DNA of 64,000 nucleotides from Porcisia hertigi (lineage: Eukaryota; Euglenozoa; Kinetoplastea; Trypanosomatida; Trypanosomatidae): NCBI RefSeq assembly GCF_017918235.1, contig NC_090594.1:1021501-1085500 (forward strand), written 5' to 3'. This document shows, in pieces, positions 1 to 9,676 of this stretch. The notes beneath the pieces were generated by a model. That model was given only the letters and a program-made list of their open reading frames with translations, did not search any database and was not told the origin of the DNA. Position numbers and translations under genes: made by a program. The first letter of the stretch is position 1, and each line of letters begins with the position of its first letter.

Positions 1-917
1 TTCTACCTCATCGCTTTCTCTTCGACTCCGCACCCCGAAGACATTTCCTGGACGTCTCCGAGCTACCGTATCTCCTAGTGGGGACGCTAAGCTGTCAAGC
101 GTTTGAGCAAAGGGATCCGTGGAACGCGTAGAAGAACATTTTTGACTAGGGCAGCGCTGAAACAAAAAAAAAGAAAAACGACATTATTCGGTGGTGGTGT
201 TTGTCGTTGTCGTTGTTATTATATCTGGACCCCAGGGCATCGTGCGCAGTTATTTTCGACCCCTCTTCTCCTTCGTCCCTAGTTTTTTTTCATGCGTACA
301 CACGTAGCTCTACATTTTGCGTGTTTTCTCGTGTCTTGGACCCAAGTGTAGCGCAGAAAACTCTCACCTATCGCGTGACTCCTCCGGGTGTGATTGTTCT
401 CTTCTTTTTTTTTTGCCTTGAAGAGAAGACCTTCTCTTGTGGATGCTGTTTGGCCCCCTTATGGTCTTCGCCGCCAATGCGTATTGTTCGCCTATATAGA
501 GCATCACTTTTGAATTTTTGGTGAGCTGACATTTCTTTTTCGCCCCATCCCCTCTTTTTTATTTCTTTTCTCCTCATCTCTGGCACGTGTTGCACAAGGG
601 AGGGGGGCGGAGAGGAAATTTGATCACATTGTACTTGTATGGTGTATCGCTCTGTGTATATGTGTGTGTATGTGTGTGTGTGTGTGTGGTTGCTACTTTT
701 TTTGTTTCCGGTTGGTACTGATCAATTTTTGTCGATTTCATCATCAGGCGACTGAGTGCAATAATATTCAAGGTGGCTCGATTTTTGTTTCTCCCTCGTC
801 CCCCCTTCCCTTCCCTTCCCTTCCCCCCCTCGCCGCTAATTGAGGCTCCTGCTGAGAGTGCCACCCTTTGTACACGGACGACTAACAGAGAGCTTGATAC
901 TGTTTCGGACAGTCGCA
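1..917. other. Intergenic: upstream 3'UTR and 5' leader of the FHA-like gene
   Basis: I see no credible gene here. The stretch is T-rich with a (TG)n run at about 653-689. A strong polypyrimidine tract containing a (CCCTT)n repeat lies at about 779-833. The first AG after that tract is at 843-844 and is the best spliced-leader acceptor, which would leave a 5'UTR of about 73 nt before the ATG at 918. Confidence 0.6.
653..689. repeat. (TG)n microsatellite
   Basis: A run of TG dinucleotides with two TA breaks lies in the interval before the first gene. Similar TG/CA runs recur in nearly every intergenic interval of the window. Confidence 0.85.
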
Positions 918-2585
918 ATGCCACAGCATGATGCTGCTGTAACGGTATCAACACAGGCGGCGCCGATTATTGGCGAGTGTGTGCTCATACTTTCACGCTC
1001 GACCACCTATGAGCCCCCACTGTACCTCTTTCCAGAGCTGTTGCCGCAGGTCCCACAGGGTACACCACCGCTGCCAGTCTGGGACGCGGTTGCGGATGCA
1101 GTGGATATCGCCGCTTCGTCGTGGCGTGTGGCAGACGCGACGCAGCTCCTTGCTGCTGGTGTGGCAGCAGTCGGCGGTGGCGGCATCAAACCTAGCACGT
1201 CGGTGGAGCGTAGGCCGCGGGCGATGGTGACACTGGCTTCTATGATCGCGGATAACCGTCTGTGTGCGGCAGGCTTGGACGCAACAGTGCTGGAGAAAGA
1301 CGCCTTCTCATCTGCATCCATCATCACTCATCTAGCCGCACTACAGGAACGCATGGGACTGAGTGATGAGGAGGGTGCTGCCATCATGTCGAATCACTTC
1401 ATTAATCTTCTCGCATGGCAGAAGCTGCGCGAGCTTAGCGAGTCCGCCAATTGTGTCTCTTCAACTCCTGCAGAGCGCAGGACAAGAGAGGAGGAGGCAG
1501 CTGGGGGTGCGACCTTCTCGCCATCCTCCCAGACTTCACCTCCGTCGTCCCGGAAACGCAGTCGTGCTTTCCATGACGGCAACGATAGAGAAACGTGGCT
1601 TCCGTCGCCACACCCATGGGCAACGGAGGCGGAGATGGCTGGGACGGAGGGCGCCGCGCGATTTGTGGCAGTTGGTGAGGCGAACGTAGAAAGGCAGGTG
1701 GAGCTGTTGAATACACTCACCGAGCTCTACCAGCGCCCGTGGCGTACGCTCACATCAAGAGGTGAGCAAACCGATTTTGTGGTTCCGCCAGGAACGGTGA
1801 ACATAACCAGTCCATTCGCGGACAATCGGAAGATCCCAGGGGCCTACCTAGACCCTGCGTCTGCACTCGGCTGGGGACCGCCTCTTTCTTCATCACCTGA
1901 CACGGACTACTTCGGTGGGGTCCGTGTTGCACACAAGCCCTGTTTTTACGCAGTGGCGCTCTCCTCTGTGAAGCGCGGCTCAGAAGGAAGCACCGGTGCC
2001 CCTGCACCGACGCGTCTGCCGCTGGAAGAACTTACCACTTACTTTGGACGTGAGGCGGGACCTCGAGGAGCGGCTTCTGTTGCCGCTGCAGCGACTATCC
2101 CCATTGTCGGCTCACTGGCTCCTTATGCTACCCACCCAGAGATGCTCTCTCGCCTTCAGTTCGCGATAGTCCTGAGACCTGTGTACGAGGTCATTACAGA
2201 CGCCAACGAGGTAACATCATCTGCCAGCGAATCCCACCCACGGAAACAGGAGCCGTTGGATGATGAGGATCTGTCGGAAACCGACGCAGAGGGGCGTCAA
2301 GCTCACAGAGTGGTGGTGCACACGAAGCGGCCCCATCACTACACGCTGTGGGTTGTCAACTACGGTCGCAATGGTGTGCGCGTTGCTGGAAAGGGGTGGG
2401 TGCTCGGCGAACCGTGCCAGCTGCACGCCGATGACGTACTCATAGTAGGAAATGAGGTTCAGCTACGAGTAGAGGAGCATGGTTCTATGGTCTCCGCTCG
2501 TGCGCCTGTCGCTAGCGACATGCCTACCAAATCTGCTTCTGTAAACTCTTCGGTAGTGAAGCAAGAGCGCATCAGCGAGGAGTAG
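918..2585 (+). CDS. FHA-like domain protein, probably nuclear
   Basis: This 555-residue protein is mostly low-complexity with one recognisable C-terminal module. Residues about 370-522 resemble a forkhead-associated (FHA) phosphothreonine-binding fold: a YFGRE strand with the Gly-Arg pair, a later LSRLQFAI strand in the Ser-Arg-x-(His) position, then VVNYGRNGVRV, a Gly-rich turn and DDVLIVGNEVQL, the usual order of FHA motifs. An acidic insert at about 435-470 splits the module. A basic SRKRSR cluster near residue 210 could act as a nuclear signal. The open frame continues upstream to 840 only through a TTG, so the start is set at the ATG at 918, 73 nt after the likely splice acceptor. FHA proteins usually read phosphorylated partners in DNA-damage, cell-cycle or kinase signalling; which of these applies here is unknown. 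The FHA call is by eye. Confidence 0.6.
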   Translation: MPQHDAAVTVSTQAAPIIGECVLILSRSTTYEPPLYLFPELLPQVPQGTPPLPVWDAVADAVDIAASSWRVADATQLLAAGVAAVGGGGIKPSTSVERRPRAMVTLASMIADNRLCAAGLDATVLEKDAFSSASIITHLAALQERMGLSDEEGAAIMSNHFINLLAWQKLRELSESANCVSSTPAERRTREEEAAGGATFSPSSQTSPPSSRKRSRAFHDGNDRETWLPSPHPWATEAEMAGTEGAARFVAVGEANVERQVELLNTLTELYQRPWRTLTSRGEQTDFVVPPGTVNITSPFADNRKIPGAYLDPASALGWGPPLSSSPDTDYFGGVRVAHKPCFYAVALSSVKRGSEGSTGAPAPTRLPLEELTTYFGREAGPRGAASVAAAATIPIVGSLAPYATHPEMLSRLQFAIVLRPVYEVITDANEVTSSASESHPRKQEPLDDEDLSETDAEGRQAHRVVVHTKRPHHYTLWVVNYGRNGVRVAGKGWVLGEPCQLHADDVLIVGNEVQLRVEEHGSMVSARAPVASDMPTKSASVNSSVVKQERISEE

Positions 2586-3864
2586 CACCCACATGTTGTG
2601 CCGATAAGGTGGCGGTGGTGGTGTCTTGATTGAGTCTGTGCAGCATGCCCGTTTTTGTTTTGGTTTTGCTTGTCTCCTCTCAATCTTTGACACACGGCAC
2701 TGCTGTGACATACTCGCCTGCCTGCCTGCCTGTCCGGCTGACTGGATTGCTTTTTTTCCCTCTGGTTCCTTGGGTACTCGAGGTTCTGTCTCCCTGTTCC
2801 CCCCCCCCTCCCCCACCGCCCCACCCTATTCTATGGGCCGCTTAAAAAAAATTCACAACTCTTAAGAATATGACATTTTTACAGAAGATGGAAAAACCAA
2901 GAATCGATAGATGGAAAGGAATTAAGGGCGGTGAGGGTTGAGATAGAGAGAGAGAGAGCGTGCTCACTTTGGTCGTTCCTTGCTTCGAGAGTGATGCGGC
3001 TACTCGTGTTGCTCTGGCAGAGTGAGTCACGAAGGCATTTGGGGCGAGCTCCGCTCAACTGAGCGACGCACTGCTGCTTCGCGAATTCACGCGTTCTCTC
3101 CCCACGTGTGTTTGCATTCCTTTTTTTTTCTAAGTACCTCATTGAGTTTATACTTGCTCTATTTTCCCAGAGGTCAGAGTAATGTCTTTGGCGAGTGTCA
3201 AAGCTGCATGGGGCGCTGGGGAGAAATGTGTGTGTGTGTGTGTGTGTGTGTGTGGACACTGCCAAACGAGAGTGTAGAGTACCGGCAGCACAAGACCAAA
3301 AAGGGTCGGGGGCGTCTCACATGGACTCTATCATTTTGCAACTTTGCCGCTCGTACTCCCCTGCCTGCACGCTTCGTCGCACACACACACACACACACAC
3401 ACTTCAAATTACATCCATGGTAGGGATGCCGAGCCTACTCACGTATTCACACGCGGACTTCTCAGAGCAGAGAAGCACCAAGCACTGTGCGCTACCTCTT
3501 TCTGCGTCTCACGCCGCACTCTCTTCTTCTCACATCCCGTCCTCACTTCCCTTGGGGCTTGTGCGTGTTGCTCTACCTTCCGAAACAGCAGCAGAGCAGC
3601 CTTGAGGTTGTACAAGCATCTGTGTCCCCGTGAATGTGCTCCGCTATGGCTGGAGGCTGCTCATCTCTTTTTTTTCTTTGCCAGTCCTCTTTTTTCTTCT
3701 CCCTTCGCAACAACTTGAATTTGGTCACCCATAGACGGCCGAGCGCTGGTCGTGAAAAGAAAAAGCTAGAGAACTTCTTTGTGAAGCCAGGTCTCGCATC
3801 ATACACATATACAGGCCACGCTACAGCAAATACAAAATAGGACCAACAGGTCACATTGGTCAAG
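2586..3864. other. Intergenic: 3'UTR and 5' leader with opposing (TG)n and (CA)n runs
   Basis: No credible gene. The stretch has a CCTG tetranucleotide repeat near 2720-2737, a (TG)n run at 3227-3254 and a (CA)n run at 3380-3402. The last two are complementary and could pair in the RNA. Polypyrimidine tracts at 3663-3682 and 3685-3707 precede AG dinucleotides at 3683-3684 and 3733-3734, the probable acceptors for the next gene. Confidence 0.5.
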
Positions 3865-4203
3865 ATGGGCATGAGTATCTACTCGCTTGCTTCAGCCGTG
3901 ATTTTGTGCCTCAACGCCCTGGCCATCCTGTCGGAATCTCGGTTCCTCTCCAAATTTGGCTTGGCCACCCCACAAGGTCTGCAAGGGGGGAGTATTGCGC
4001 CTCAGCAGGAGTCCGTTCTCAACGATGCGGTGCCGTTATCATTCGACGGAGATTTTGGCTCTCACCCAAACAGCGGCGGTCGCTCTGGTGCCTCTATGAA
4101 GGTGCAGGTTGCCTCTTTTCTGCACTCCGTTCGCCTTTTGATGCGTTGGCCGCTGATCTTTCTGAATATCATGCTGATTTTTCTTCTTGTGATATTCGGC
4201 TAA
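3865..4203 (+). CDS. Yos1/IER3IP1-like small ER-Golgi membrane protein
   Basis: This 112-residue protein has the layout of the Yos1 family (yeast Yos1, human IER3IP1). An N-terminal hydrophobic helix (about 3-24) reads SIYSLASAVILCLNALAIL and is followed by ESRFLSKFG. A hydrophilic middle comes next, then a conserved SVRLLMRWPLIFLNI segment running into a C-terminal helix that ends in FG, as in the human protein. The family acts with the Yip1/Yif1 complex in ER-to-Golgi COPII transport. The middle loop is about 30 residues longer than in IER3IP1. The first ATG is at 3865 and a second in-frame ATG lies two codons on; the frame upstream opens only at a TTG. The motif match is strong for such a short protein. 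Confidence 0.85.
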   Translation: MGMSIYSLASAVILCLNALAILSESRFLSKFGLATPQGLQGGSIAPQQESVLNDAVPLSFDGDFGSHPNSGGRSGASMKVQVASFLHSVRLLMRWPLIFLNIMLIFLLVIFG

Positions 4204-4709
4204 TCAGGCGCACGGAAGCGGCGACGTCGTACGCAAAGGAAATACTTGATGCACCCCTCCTCATCTACCCGTGCACGCGCAGCAGTGAGGTAGAAACGGC
4301 GACAAGTGAAGAAAAGAAAAAAAAGGATAATGCGCACAAGCCTGTCAACCTCCTTCAGGTGACATGCATGTGCGTGGTCCCTCTGGTGGATTTGCTTCAG
4401 CGGGTGCCACACTGCTGAAGGTGAGAAAGCACCACCATTAGTGGGCTTCCCTGTACCCCCCTGTACCCCCCGCCCCCCCCCCTCCCCCGCATTTTTACCC
4501 CATCCCTCTTCGACTCTTCAACTTCCAGGTTGTTTCTGATCTCTACTGATTGCACCCTTTTGTTGTGTTTTCCTGCTTTCTCTTGGTGTTCTTTTTGTTG
4601 CTGTTTTTTTCTTTTTGGCGGTGTACCCCGCCGCAATAGAGGAATCGCAGGAACACCATCTGCGGGTCAGCTCATGTATTCAACCATCCACTTGTCGTAG
4701 GTTTTTCAA
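4204..4709. other. Intergenic: 3'UTR and 5' leader of the RNF32-like gene
   Basis: No gene seen. A short tandem of CCCTGTAC units and a C-run lie at about 4447-4490. A long T-rich polypyrimidine tract at about 4556-4615 is followed by an AG at 4638-4639, the likely trans-splice acceptor, giving a 5'UTR of about 70 nt. Confidence 0.55.
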
Positions 4710-6392
4710 ATGCCTTCCTTCTCCAGCACAAAGGGTCTTCCCTCACTGGGCCCACCCGTATCCAACTGGGGGACCAATCAACACGGTACCGGAGTCACAC
4801 GCAACACACGTCATGAGAAGCTCGGGCTGTGGAGTGCTGTGGCCCTCCAAGAGCACTTCACGATCACTGGCGGCCGTGGGGGCCTACCACTGCCTTTGTC
4901 GTCATCTGCGTCGCAGTCGCGCGAAGACGGTGCGGACCCGGCAGCGATGAGTGCGACTGTCGGCTCTTCTTCCGGAGGGGTGTCGGCTGATCTTCGAGCG
5001 CACCTCGGGCCCGCACCGAGTGCACCCGGGCGTTCTCACAAGCCCACACTTGCTCAGCGCATGGGGCTTGTGCCGGGTCCGCCGCCGGCACCATCAGCTG
5101 AAGACTGGCGCGCCGTTGTGAACCGTGCCCTGCTGCGCGAGCAGCAAGGTCTGCACGACGCTGGATCGCCAGGAGCCCACCCGTCGGTTTGTGCCATCTG
5201 CCAAATGAGCTACACAGCCACCTTCCATGAGGCGCAGGTCATTCTGAGTTGCTCACATGTCTTTCACACTCAGTGCTTCCGTTCTTTCGAGCGATTCGTG
5301 CGTGCGCAGCAGCGAGCCGACGCCGTGGGATTTGCCGAGGTTGCAGCTCCACTGGCGTGCCCAGTGTGCCGCACTCAGAGCTATCACAAGTGCGTCTTTT
5401 ATCAAGGAAAAGCAGTGGCGCAGCGGGCAGCAATTGTCAAGTTGCAGGCATTCGTACGGGGGTTCCTCGCCCGACGGGTCTACACTCAGATGAGATTGAA
5501 AAGCAACCCAGAGTTTCGCACGCGCTACGTGCAAGAGCGTCTGGCGCGCTTGTCTGCTGCATGGGAGACGTTTTGTGTTCAGCAGGAGAAAAATCGGGCG
5601 ATAGTGGAGGCCGCGCTCGCGGTGCAACAGCAGGCCGCTCGCGCGGCGTGTTTAAGTGAGGAGGCATGGGCAGAGCTCTGGAAGAAGGCGGTGCATGGTG
5701 GCCCCTCGACCTCAAGCGATCATCGAGGCTCGCCAGCCCCGTCTACTGCCGGTGCGTCGGTGCATTGCCCCATCTGTTTGGAGCGCATTCGCTACACGGA
5801 ATGCCCAGGTACCAAGACCGCCACTTCTTCTTCTGGAAGGGCGGGTGGTTTGACAGGTACGGATGTTGTTGCGGCGATGCGGATAGCCTACGAGGCCCGT
5901 CGAGCAGCCAAGCGTTTGCCGCCACTCGAATCAAGGACGACTGAGGATTCGGCAGGCAGGGCCCTGGGTCTTCCCATGAAGGGTGCATTATCACGCCGAC
6001 GGGGGAGCTCATCCGTAACGAAACCCGGAGCGAGCCCCTCACCGAGGGGTCCGAAAACCGCACCCCGGCTTGCCTCACGGAAAGGTGCACTGTACGGGGA
6101 TGCATCTGCTCAACCGACAGCCGCCCCACCACGCGCTGGGCCCAAGCGCACTGCAATGTCCTCGGTTCCGGAAGCACCGAGGCTTGACACGGACGAGGCT
6201 GCATCGGTGCCCGTGCAGAGTGGCGTCCTGCTGAGCTGTGGGCACTACTTCCACGCCACATGCATCGGGTGCTACGAACATTTCAACGAGCAGAGTGCAT
6301 TGGATAAGAACGAGCGGTCTGGTCCGGCTGCCGTCGTCGTCGCGAACCGCTGTCCCATTTGCCGATCCGGCTATGCAAAGCACCCGATGTAA
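4710..6392 (+). CDS. RNF32-type protein: two RING-H2 fingers flanking an IQ motif
   Basis: This 560-residue protein has the rare domain order of vertebrate RNF32. A pre-RING segment with TLAQRMGL and PPPAPSAEDW is followed by RING-H2 number 1 (about 160-230; CAIC, then CSHVFH, then CPVC). An IQ calmodulin-binding motif comes next (about 240-262; AIVKLQAFVRGFLARR), and then a second RING. The second RING begins with CPIC near residue 352, but its remaining ligands (SCGHYFH, C, CPIC) lie at about 507-556. A Ser/Pro/Arg-rich insert of roughly 150 residues therefore separates ligand pairs one and two, where human RNF32 has a short loop. RING-H2 proteins usually act as E3 ubiquitin ligases. The family is known mainly from animals with ciliated or flagellated sperm, so a flagellar role is an inference. 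The start is the ATG at 4710. Confidence 0.85.
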   Translation: MPSFSSTKGLPSLGPPVSNWGTNQHGTGVTRNTRHEKLGLWSAVALQEHFTITGGRGGLPLPLSSSASQSREDGADPAAMSATVGSSSGGVSADLRAHLGPAPSAPGRSHKPTLAQRMGLVPGPPPAPSAEDWRAVVNRALLREQQGLHDAGSPGAHPSVCAICQMSYTATFHEAQVILSCSHVFHTQCFRSFERFVRAQQRADAVGFAEVAAPLACPVCRTQSYHKCVFYQGKAVAQRAAIVKLQAFVRGFLARRVYTQMRLKSNPEFRTRYVQERLARLSAAWETFCVQQEKNRAIVEAALAVQQQAARAACLSEEAWAELWKKAVHGGPSTSSDHRGSPAPSTAGASVHCPICLERIRYTECPGTKTATSSSGRAGGLTGTDVVAAMRIAYEARRAAKRLPPLESRTTEDSAGRALGLPMKGALSRRRGSSSVTKPGASPSPRGPKTAPRLASRKGALYGDASAQPTAAPPRAGPKRTAMSSVPEAPRLDTDEAASVPVQSGVLLSCGHYFHATCIGCYEHFNEQSALDKNERSGPAAVVVANRCPICRSGYAKHPM

Positions 6393-7321
6393 ACCCTCTT
6401 AGGTGTGTGTGTGTGTGTGTGTGACTTTTGGTGGGGTGTTGTTCAAAGGCGTAGGATGATTTTGGGGGAACGCTGCCATCTCCCAGTGCAGACTATTACG
6501 GCAACTGTTCTATGCGCACCCACCTCACGAACCCACCTGCATTAAAAAGTCTACCACGACATGCAGACGGTGCATATTCTCTTTGGTTTTCGTCTTATAT
6601 GCAAGTGTCAGTTCTCTTTTCCTCTTTTTTGGGGGTCTTTTGTACCCCCCCCCCTTCTCCTGCTGCTGCTGATTCAGAAAGCAGGCATAGATCCACGTCG
6701 TTCTTCAAGGGCTGCCTCTACAACGCGTTGTGTATATGGTATGTTGGGAAAGTCGTGCCAAGGTAGTAATGGCGTTGCTCGAGCGGAGTTGCGATGTCTC
6801 TTTTAGAGTTCTCCGTGATTTGTGTGAATCCATCATACCTTAAAAAAAACATTTTTCTTCCTTTCCTCCCCTCCCCCTCCGCCACCTCCCCTTCCCCCTC
6901 CTCTTCCTCTGCTCGCTCCGCGGGACACCTCTGTTGACCCAGCATAGCAATGGTTCAATGTCGTTGCTTAACAATCGGGCCGGGCGCAGGTAAGCACTGT
7001 CCGGCTCTACACCTCTCATTTGGGCCAAGCGCCGGCAGCAGAACCCTCCCCCGAATGGCCGCCACCAGTAACTTTCGAGTGGGGAGAACACAGAATAGCG
7101 TCCTAATCAGCACGACTCTTCACCGACGCCCGTTTCACGACTCCGACTAGCGCGCGCTAGGCTCGTGGAACAACAAAAGGAATACGCAACTGCCTGAATT
7201 CCACCGCCTGGCACATTGTCCTCACGCTCCAACCCTCCCCCCCCCCCTTTCTCACCCCTCCCTCCCATTCCACGGTTCTTCCTGTGACGGACCAGCCCAC
7301 GACTGTTTACTCGAAAGAACA
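6393..7321. other. Intergenic: 3'UTR and 5' leader of the CS-domain gene
   Basis: No gene seen. A (TG)n run at 6402-6423 lies just after the stop codon and a C-run near 6644-6653. A very C-rich polypyrimidine tract at about 7220-7283 leads to an AG at 7294-7295, about 27 nt before the next ATG. Confidence 0.5.
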
Positions 7322-8335
7322 ATGCCGGGTATTGACTACTCCAAATGGGACAGGCTGAACTGCAGCAGTACCTCCTCGTCCGATGGGAGCTCGGACGACG
7401 ACCACGACGAGTACCGTGGCGGTAGCAGGTCTCCGCGGGTGACACGGCTGGAGTACCCGTCTTGCGTGACAACAGGTCCTAATGGTGTGCAGCTTGTGCC
7501 ACCGCCACGTGAGGCGTCAACCAGCCCATTTCTTGGGATAAATACACAGTGTACGACAACGCCAGGTAGCAGTGGTGCTTCAGCATTTCTAATGAACCCA
7601 GGGTCTTCTTCCGCTGATCCAGGTGGGACGAAGGGAAAAGGCACGAGCGACGTGACGGGTAGCACCATTGGAACACGGCAGGGTGGCCAAGAGCGCGTGG
7701 ACGCTGCAGATGACGACGAGGATCTGTTGTATGAGAGACTTGCTCGCAACGGCGGCCGGGAAGGCTCGCACCACTGGTGGGCCCAAACGGAAGACACGGT
7801 CACTGTCAGCTTTTTGGTGCCCTGGGAAACGAACAGCAAGTCGGTGACCGCTTTTCGTCTCTATGAGGGGGGCGAGGTTCCGGTGCAGGAGTCGGGGCAG
7901 CGCAATGCGCACCTAGAAATAACGATTCACTTGCCGCCTGCTCGTGTGGCGTCGACGAGTGGTGCTCAAGCTGCTCCTCCGTCGCCTCTGTACATTAGCA
8001 AGGTGTTCCGCTACCCTGTAAAGCTCTCTGAGGACTTGATCGATGGCTGTTGGCAACTCCATCGGATGCCTAAGCGGCATCTGCGTCTCTTGGTTGTGCA
8101 GCTGTTCAAAGAGTCTCTTGGTCTCGGGATGGTGCTCTGGTGGGACCGCTGTTTTTCTACAGACACGATCTCCGTGATTGCTGACACGCGCACTCTCCCA
8201 GGCCGCATGCAGCGGGCGGAGGCGACACCGGGGTCGAGGAACGATAAGGTGGAGCAGTTCCGAAAAGTCTGGGCCGATGCGCACGAGGAGTTTCGTCGGC
8301 GTGTACAGGAGCGTAAGCAAAAAGAAATCGAGTAA
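7322..8335 (+). CDS. CS-domain (p23/NudC-like) protein
   Basis: This 337-residue protein starts with MPGIDYSKWDRL and an acidic Ser/Asp cluster, then a disordered segment to about 145. Residues about 150-280 look like a CS domain, the beta-sandwich of p23, Sgt1 and NudC. A WWAQTEDTVTVSF strand is followed by the FLVPW/NSK turn, a LEITIHLP strand, then FRYPVKL, a CWQLH segment, and KRHLRLLVVQLFK leading to the conserved LWWDRCF end. The tail is charged and helical, rich in Glu, Arg and Lys. CS proteins are usually Hsp90 co-chaperones or dynein/NudC-type chaperones; I cannot tell which from the sequence. The predicted 5'UTR is short (about 27 nt), which supports this ATG. Confidence 0.75.
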   Translation: MPGIDYSKWDRLNCSSTSSSDGSSDDDHDEYRGGSRSPRVTRLEYPSCVTTGPNGVQLVPPPREASTSPFLGINTQCTTTPGSSGASAFLMNPGSSSADPGGTKGKGTSDVTGSTIGTRQGGQERVDAADDDEDLLYERLARNGGREGSHHWWAQTEDTVTVSFLVPWETNSKSVTAFRLYEGGEVPVQESGQRNAHLEITIHLPPARVASTSGAQAAPPSPLYISKVFRYPVKLSEDLIDGCWQLHRMPKRHLRLLVVQLFKESLGLGMVLWWDRCFSTDTISVIADTRTLPGRMQRAEATPGSRNDKVEQFRKVWADAHEEFRRRVQERKQKEIE

Positions 8336-9028
8336 ATCAACGCGATACACAAAAAAGTCGACAACCAAATGCATCCTCCCCCCCCCTCCCCTCTCCCCCC
8401 CCTCCCTGGATACATACACGGAGCAGGACTACACGTTGGTGGCTAACCTGACTTGACCCCCTTTTATGCCCCCCCCCCTTTCTTTCCTATCGCATGACAG
8501 GTGCATATGTCACATGCTGTGCTCAGTGAGAGAAGGGTGTACACAACTCATGTGATGCATAAAAAATGCGGAGGGAGGTCCCGTTTAGCCTAGGCGAATC
8601 AAAGGTACGGGCGTATCTCCTGCGCTGCTGATGAAGATGTCTAGTTTGTCACTTATACTCCCCCCCCCTCCCTTACTTCTTTGCTCTTCCCGCTGATTGC
8701 CCCATCTTATTTCTCCATGCTTTTTCTCTTGGCGACGGATCCCATTTTCTTCTGACAGTGCGTGAACACGTGACGTGTACGACTTGCGGTTGCAGGCGTC
8801 GGCAGGTGGTGCTGATTGCTGGGCTATTTCATAAGTTTCTCTCGATGCACGCGGCAGAGACCCCCTGAGACCACGGTGCAAGACTACGTGTACACTCAGG
8901 CCCACTTTAGATTGTGGACTTCGCTTCTTCTCGTGTGAACATCAGTGCACCTGTAACGCCCCTCCCCCTTTTGAGCACGGAGTCATCTAGTCGTCCCCCC
9001 TCTTGCTCCCTTCTTCCTGGCTCATCCA
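8336..9028. other. Intergenic: 3'UTR and 5' leader of the four-TM protein gene
   Basis: No gene seen. Several C-runs lie at 8378-8404, 8469-8479 and 8660-8672. A polypyrimidine tract at about 8957-8972 precedes an AG at 8974-8975. A second tract at about 8991-9020 has no AG before the annotated ATG, which leaves some doubt about which acceptor is used. Confidence 0.45.
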
Positions 9029-9676
9029 ATGCTGAGGCCAACCGACTCGGTGACTTTGCACTTTGCTCACGCCGCGGTAGTGATCGGGCTGATAGTGAGT
9101 AGCATCCTATCACCGATTCAGGTGCGGACGATAAAGGAGCGCCAAATGTACGTCTATGGGGTAGCGCTTGTGTACCACTTGCCACCCAACGCCCCGCTTG
9201 TGTCATCGGGAAGCGTGCCAAGTAGCCATCACATGATTTCTGATTTGAGTGGTGGCCCGTCGCCGTCCGTGGAGATGACGCGCGTTACGACGTCACTATC
9301 CGAGCTTTCCTCTTCGACGCTGAAAAGTTTCATGACGGCGTACCTCGTTTTCGCAGTGGTATGCCTTCTTCTCTGCGTCTCACTTATTCTTTCCGCGTTC
9401 GTCCAGATGCTGCCGACGAAACGGTGTTGCGGTGTGGTCGCAGTGACGCGTATGATCACATTGCTTTTGCCGCTCGCTGCAATCTTGTGCTTCTCAATGG
9501 CAGCCGTGCTGGGGCTGAAGTCCAGTCTCTATCGAGACGTGGCAGCGGGGTATTACAGTGATGTGAGCCAGAAAAGCCCTGTAGGCAAGTTGCATAGCGG
9601 CTTCTCGTCCACCGTCGCGGCCGTGGTGATCGAGATTCTCGTTTTTTTCTTGCTTCCCCTGTTGAAAGAACGTTGA
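9029..9676 (+). CDS. Four-TM membrane protein with amastin-like topology
   Basis: This 215-residue protein has four predicted membrane helices at about 11-29, 104-125, 142-162 and 193-211. One large Ser-rich loop lies between the first and second helices. This one-loop-three arrangement is that of amastins and of the claudin/PMP22 fold, but the amastin signature (a Cys...Trp/Phe-Gly...Cys motif in the first loop) is not visible, so I do not call it an amastin. A Cys-Cys pair follows helix 2. The start at 9029 keeps the first membrane helix. The next in-frame Met is residue 40, which would remove it. Function is unknown; location in a cell membrane is inferred from hydrophobicity only. Confidence 0.65.
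   Translation: MLRPTDSVTLHFAHAAVVIGLIVSSILSPIQVRTIKERQMYVYGVALVYHLPPNAPLVSSGSVPSSHHMISDLSGGPSPSVEMTRVTTSLSELSSSTLKSFMTAYLVFAVVCLLLCVSLILSAFVQMLPTKRCCGVVAVTRMITLLLPLAAILCFSMAAVLGLKSSLYRDVAAGYYSDVSQKSPVGKLHSGFSSTVAAVVIEILVFFLLPLLKER

Noticed and set aside
9029-9676. Calling the four-TM protein an amastin
   Set aside because: The topology fits but the amastin signature with paired Cys in the first loop is absent.
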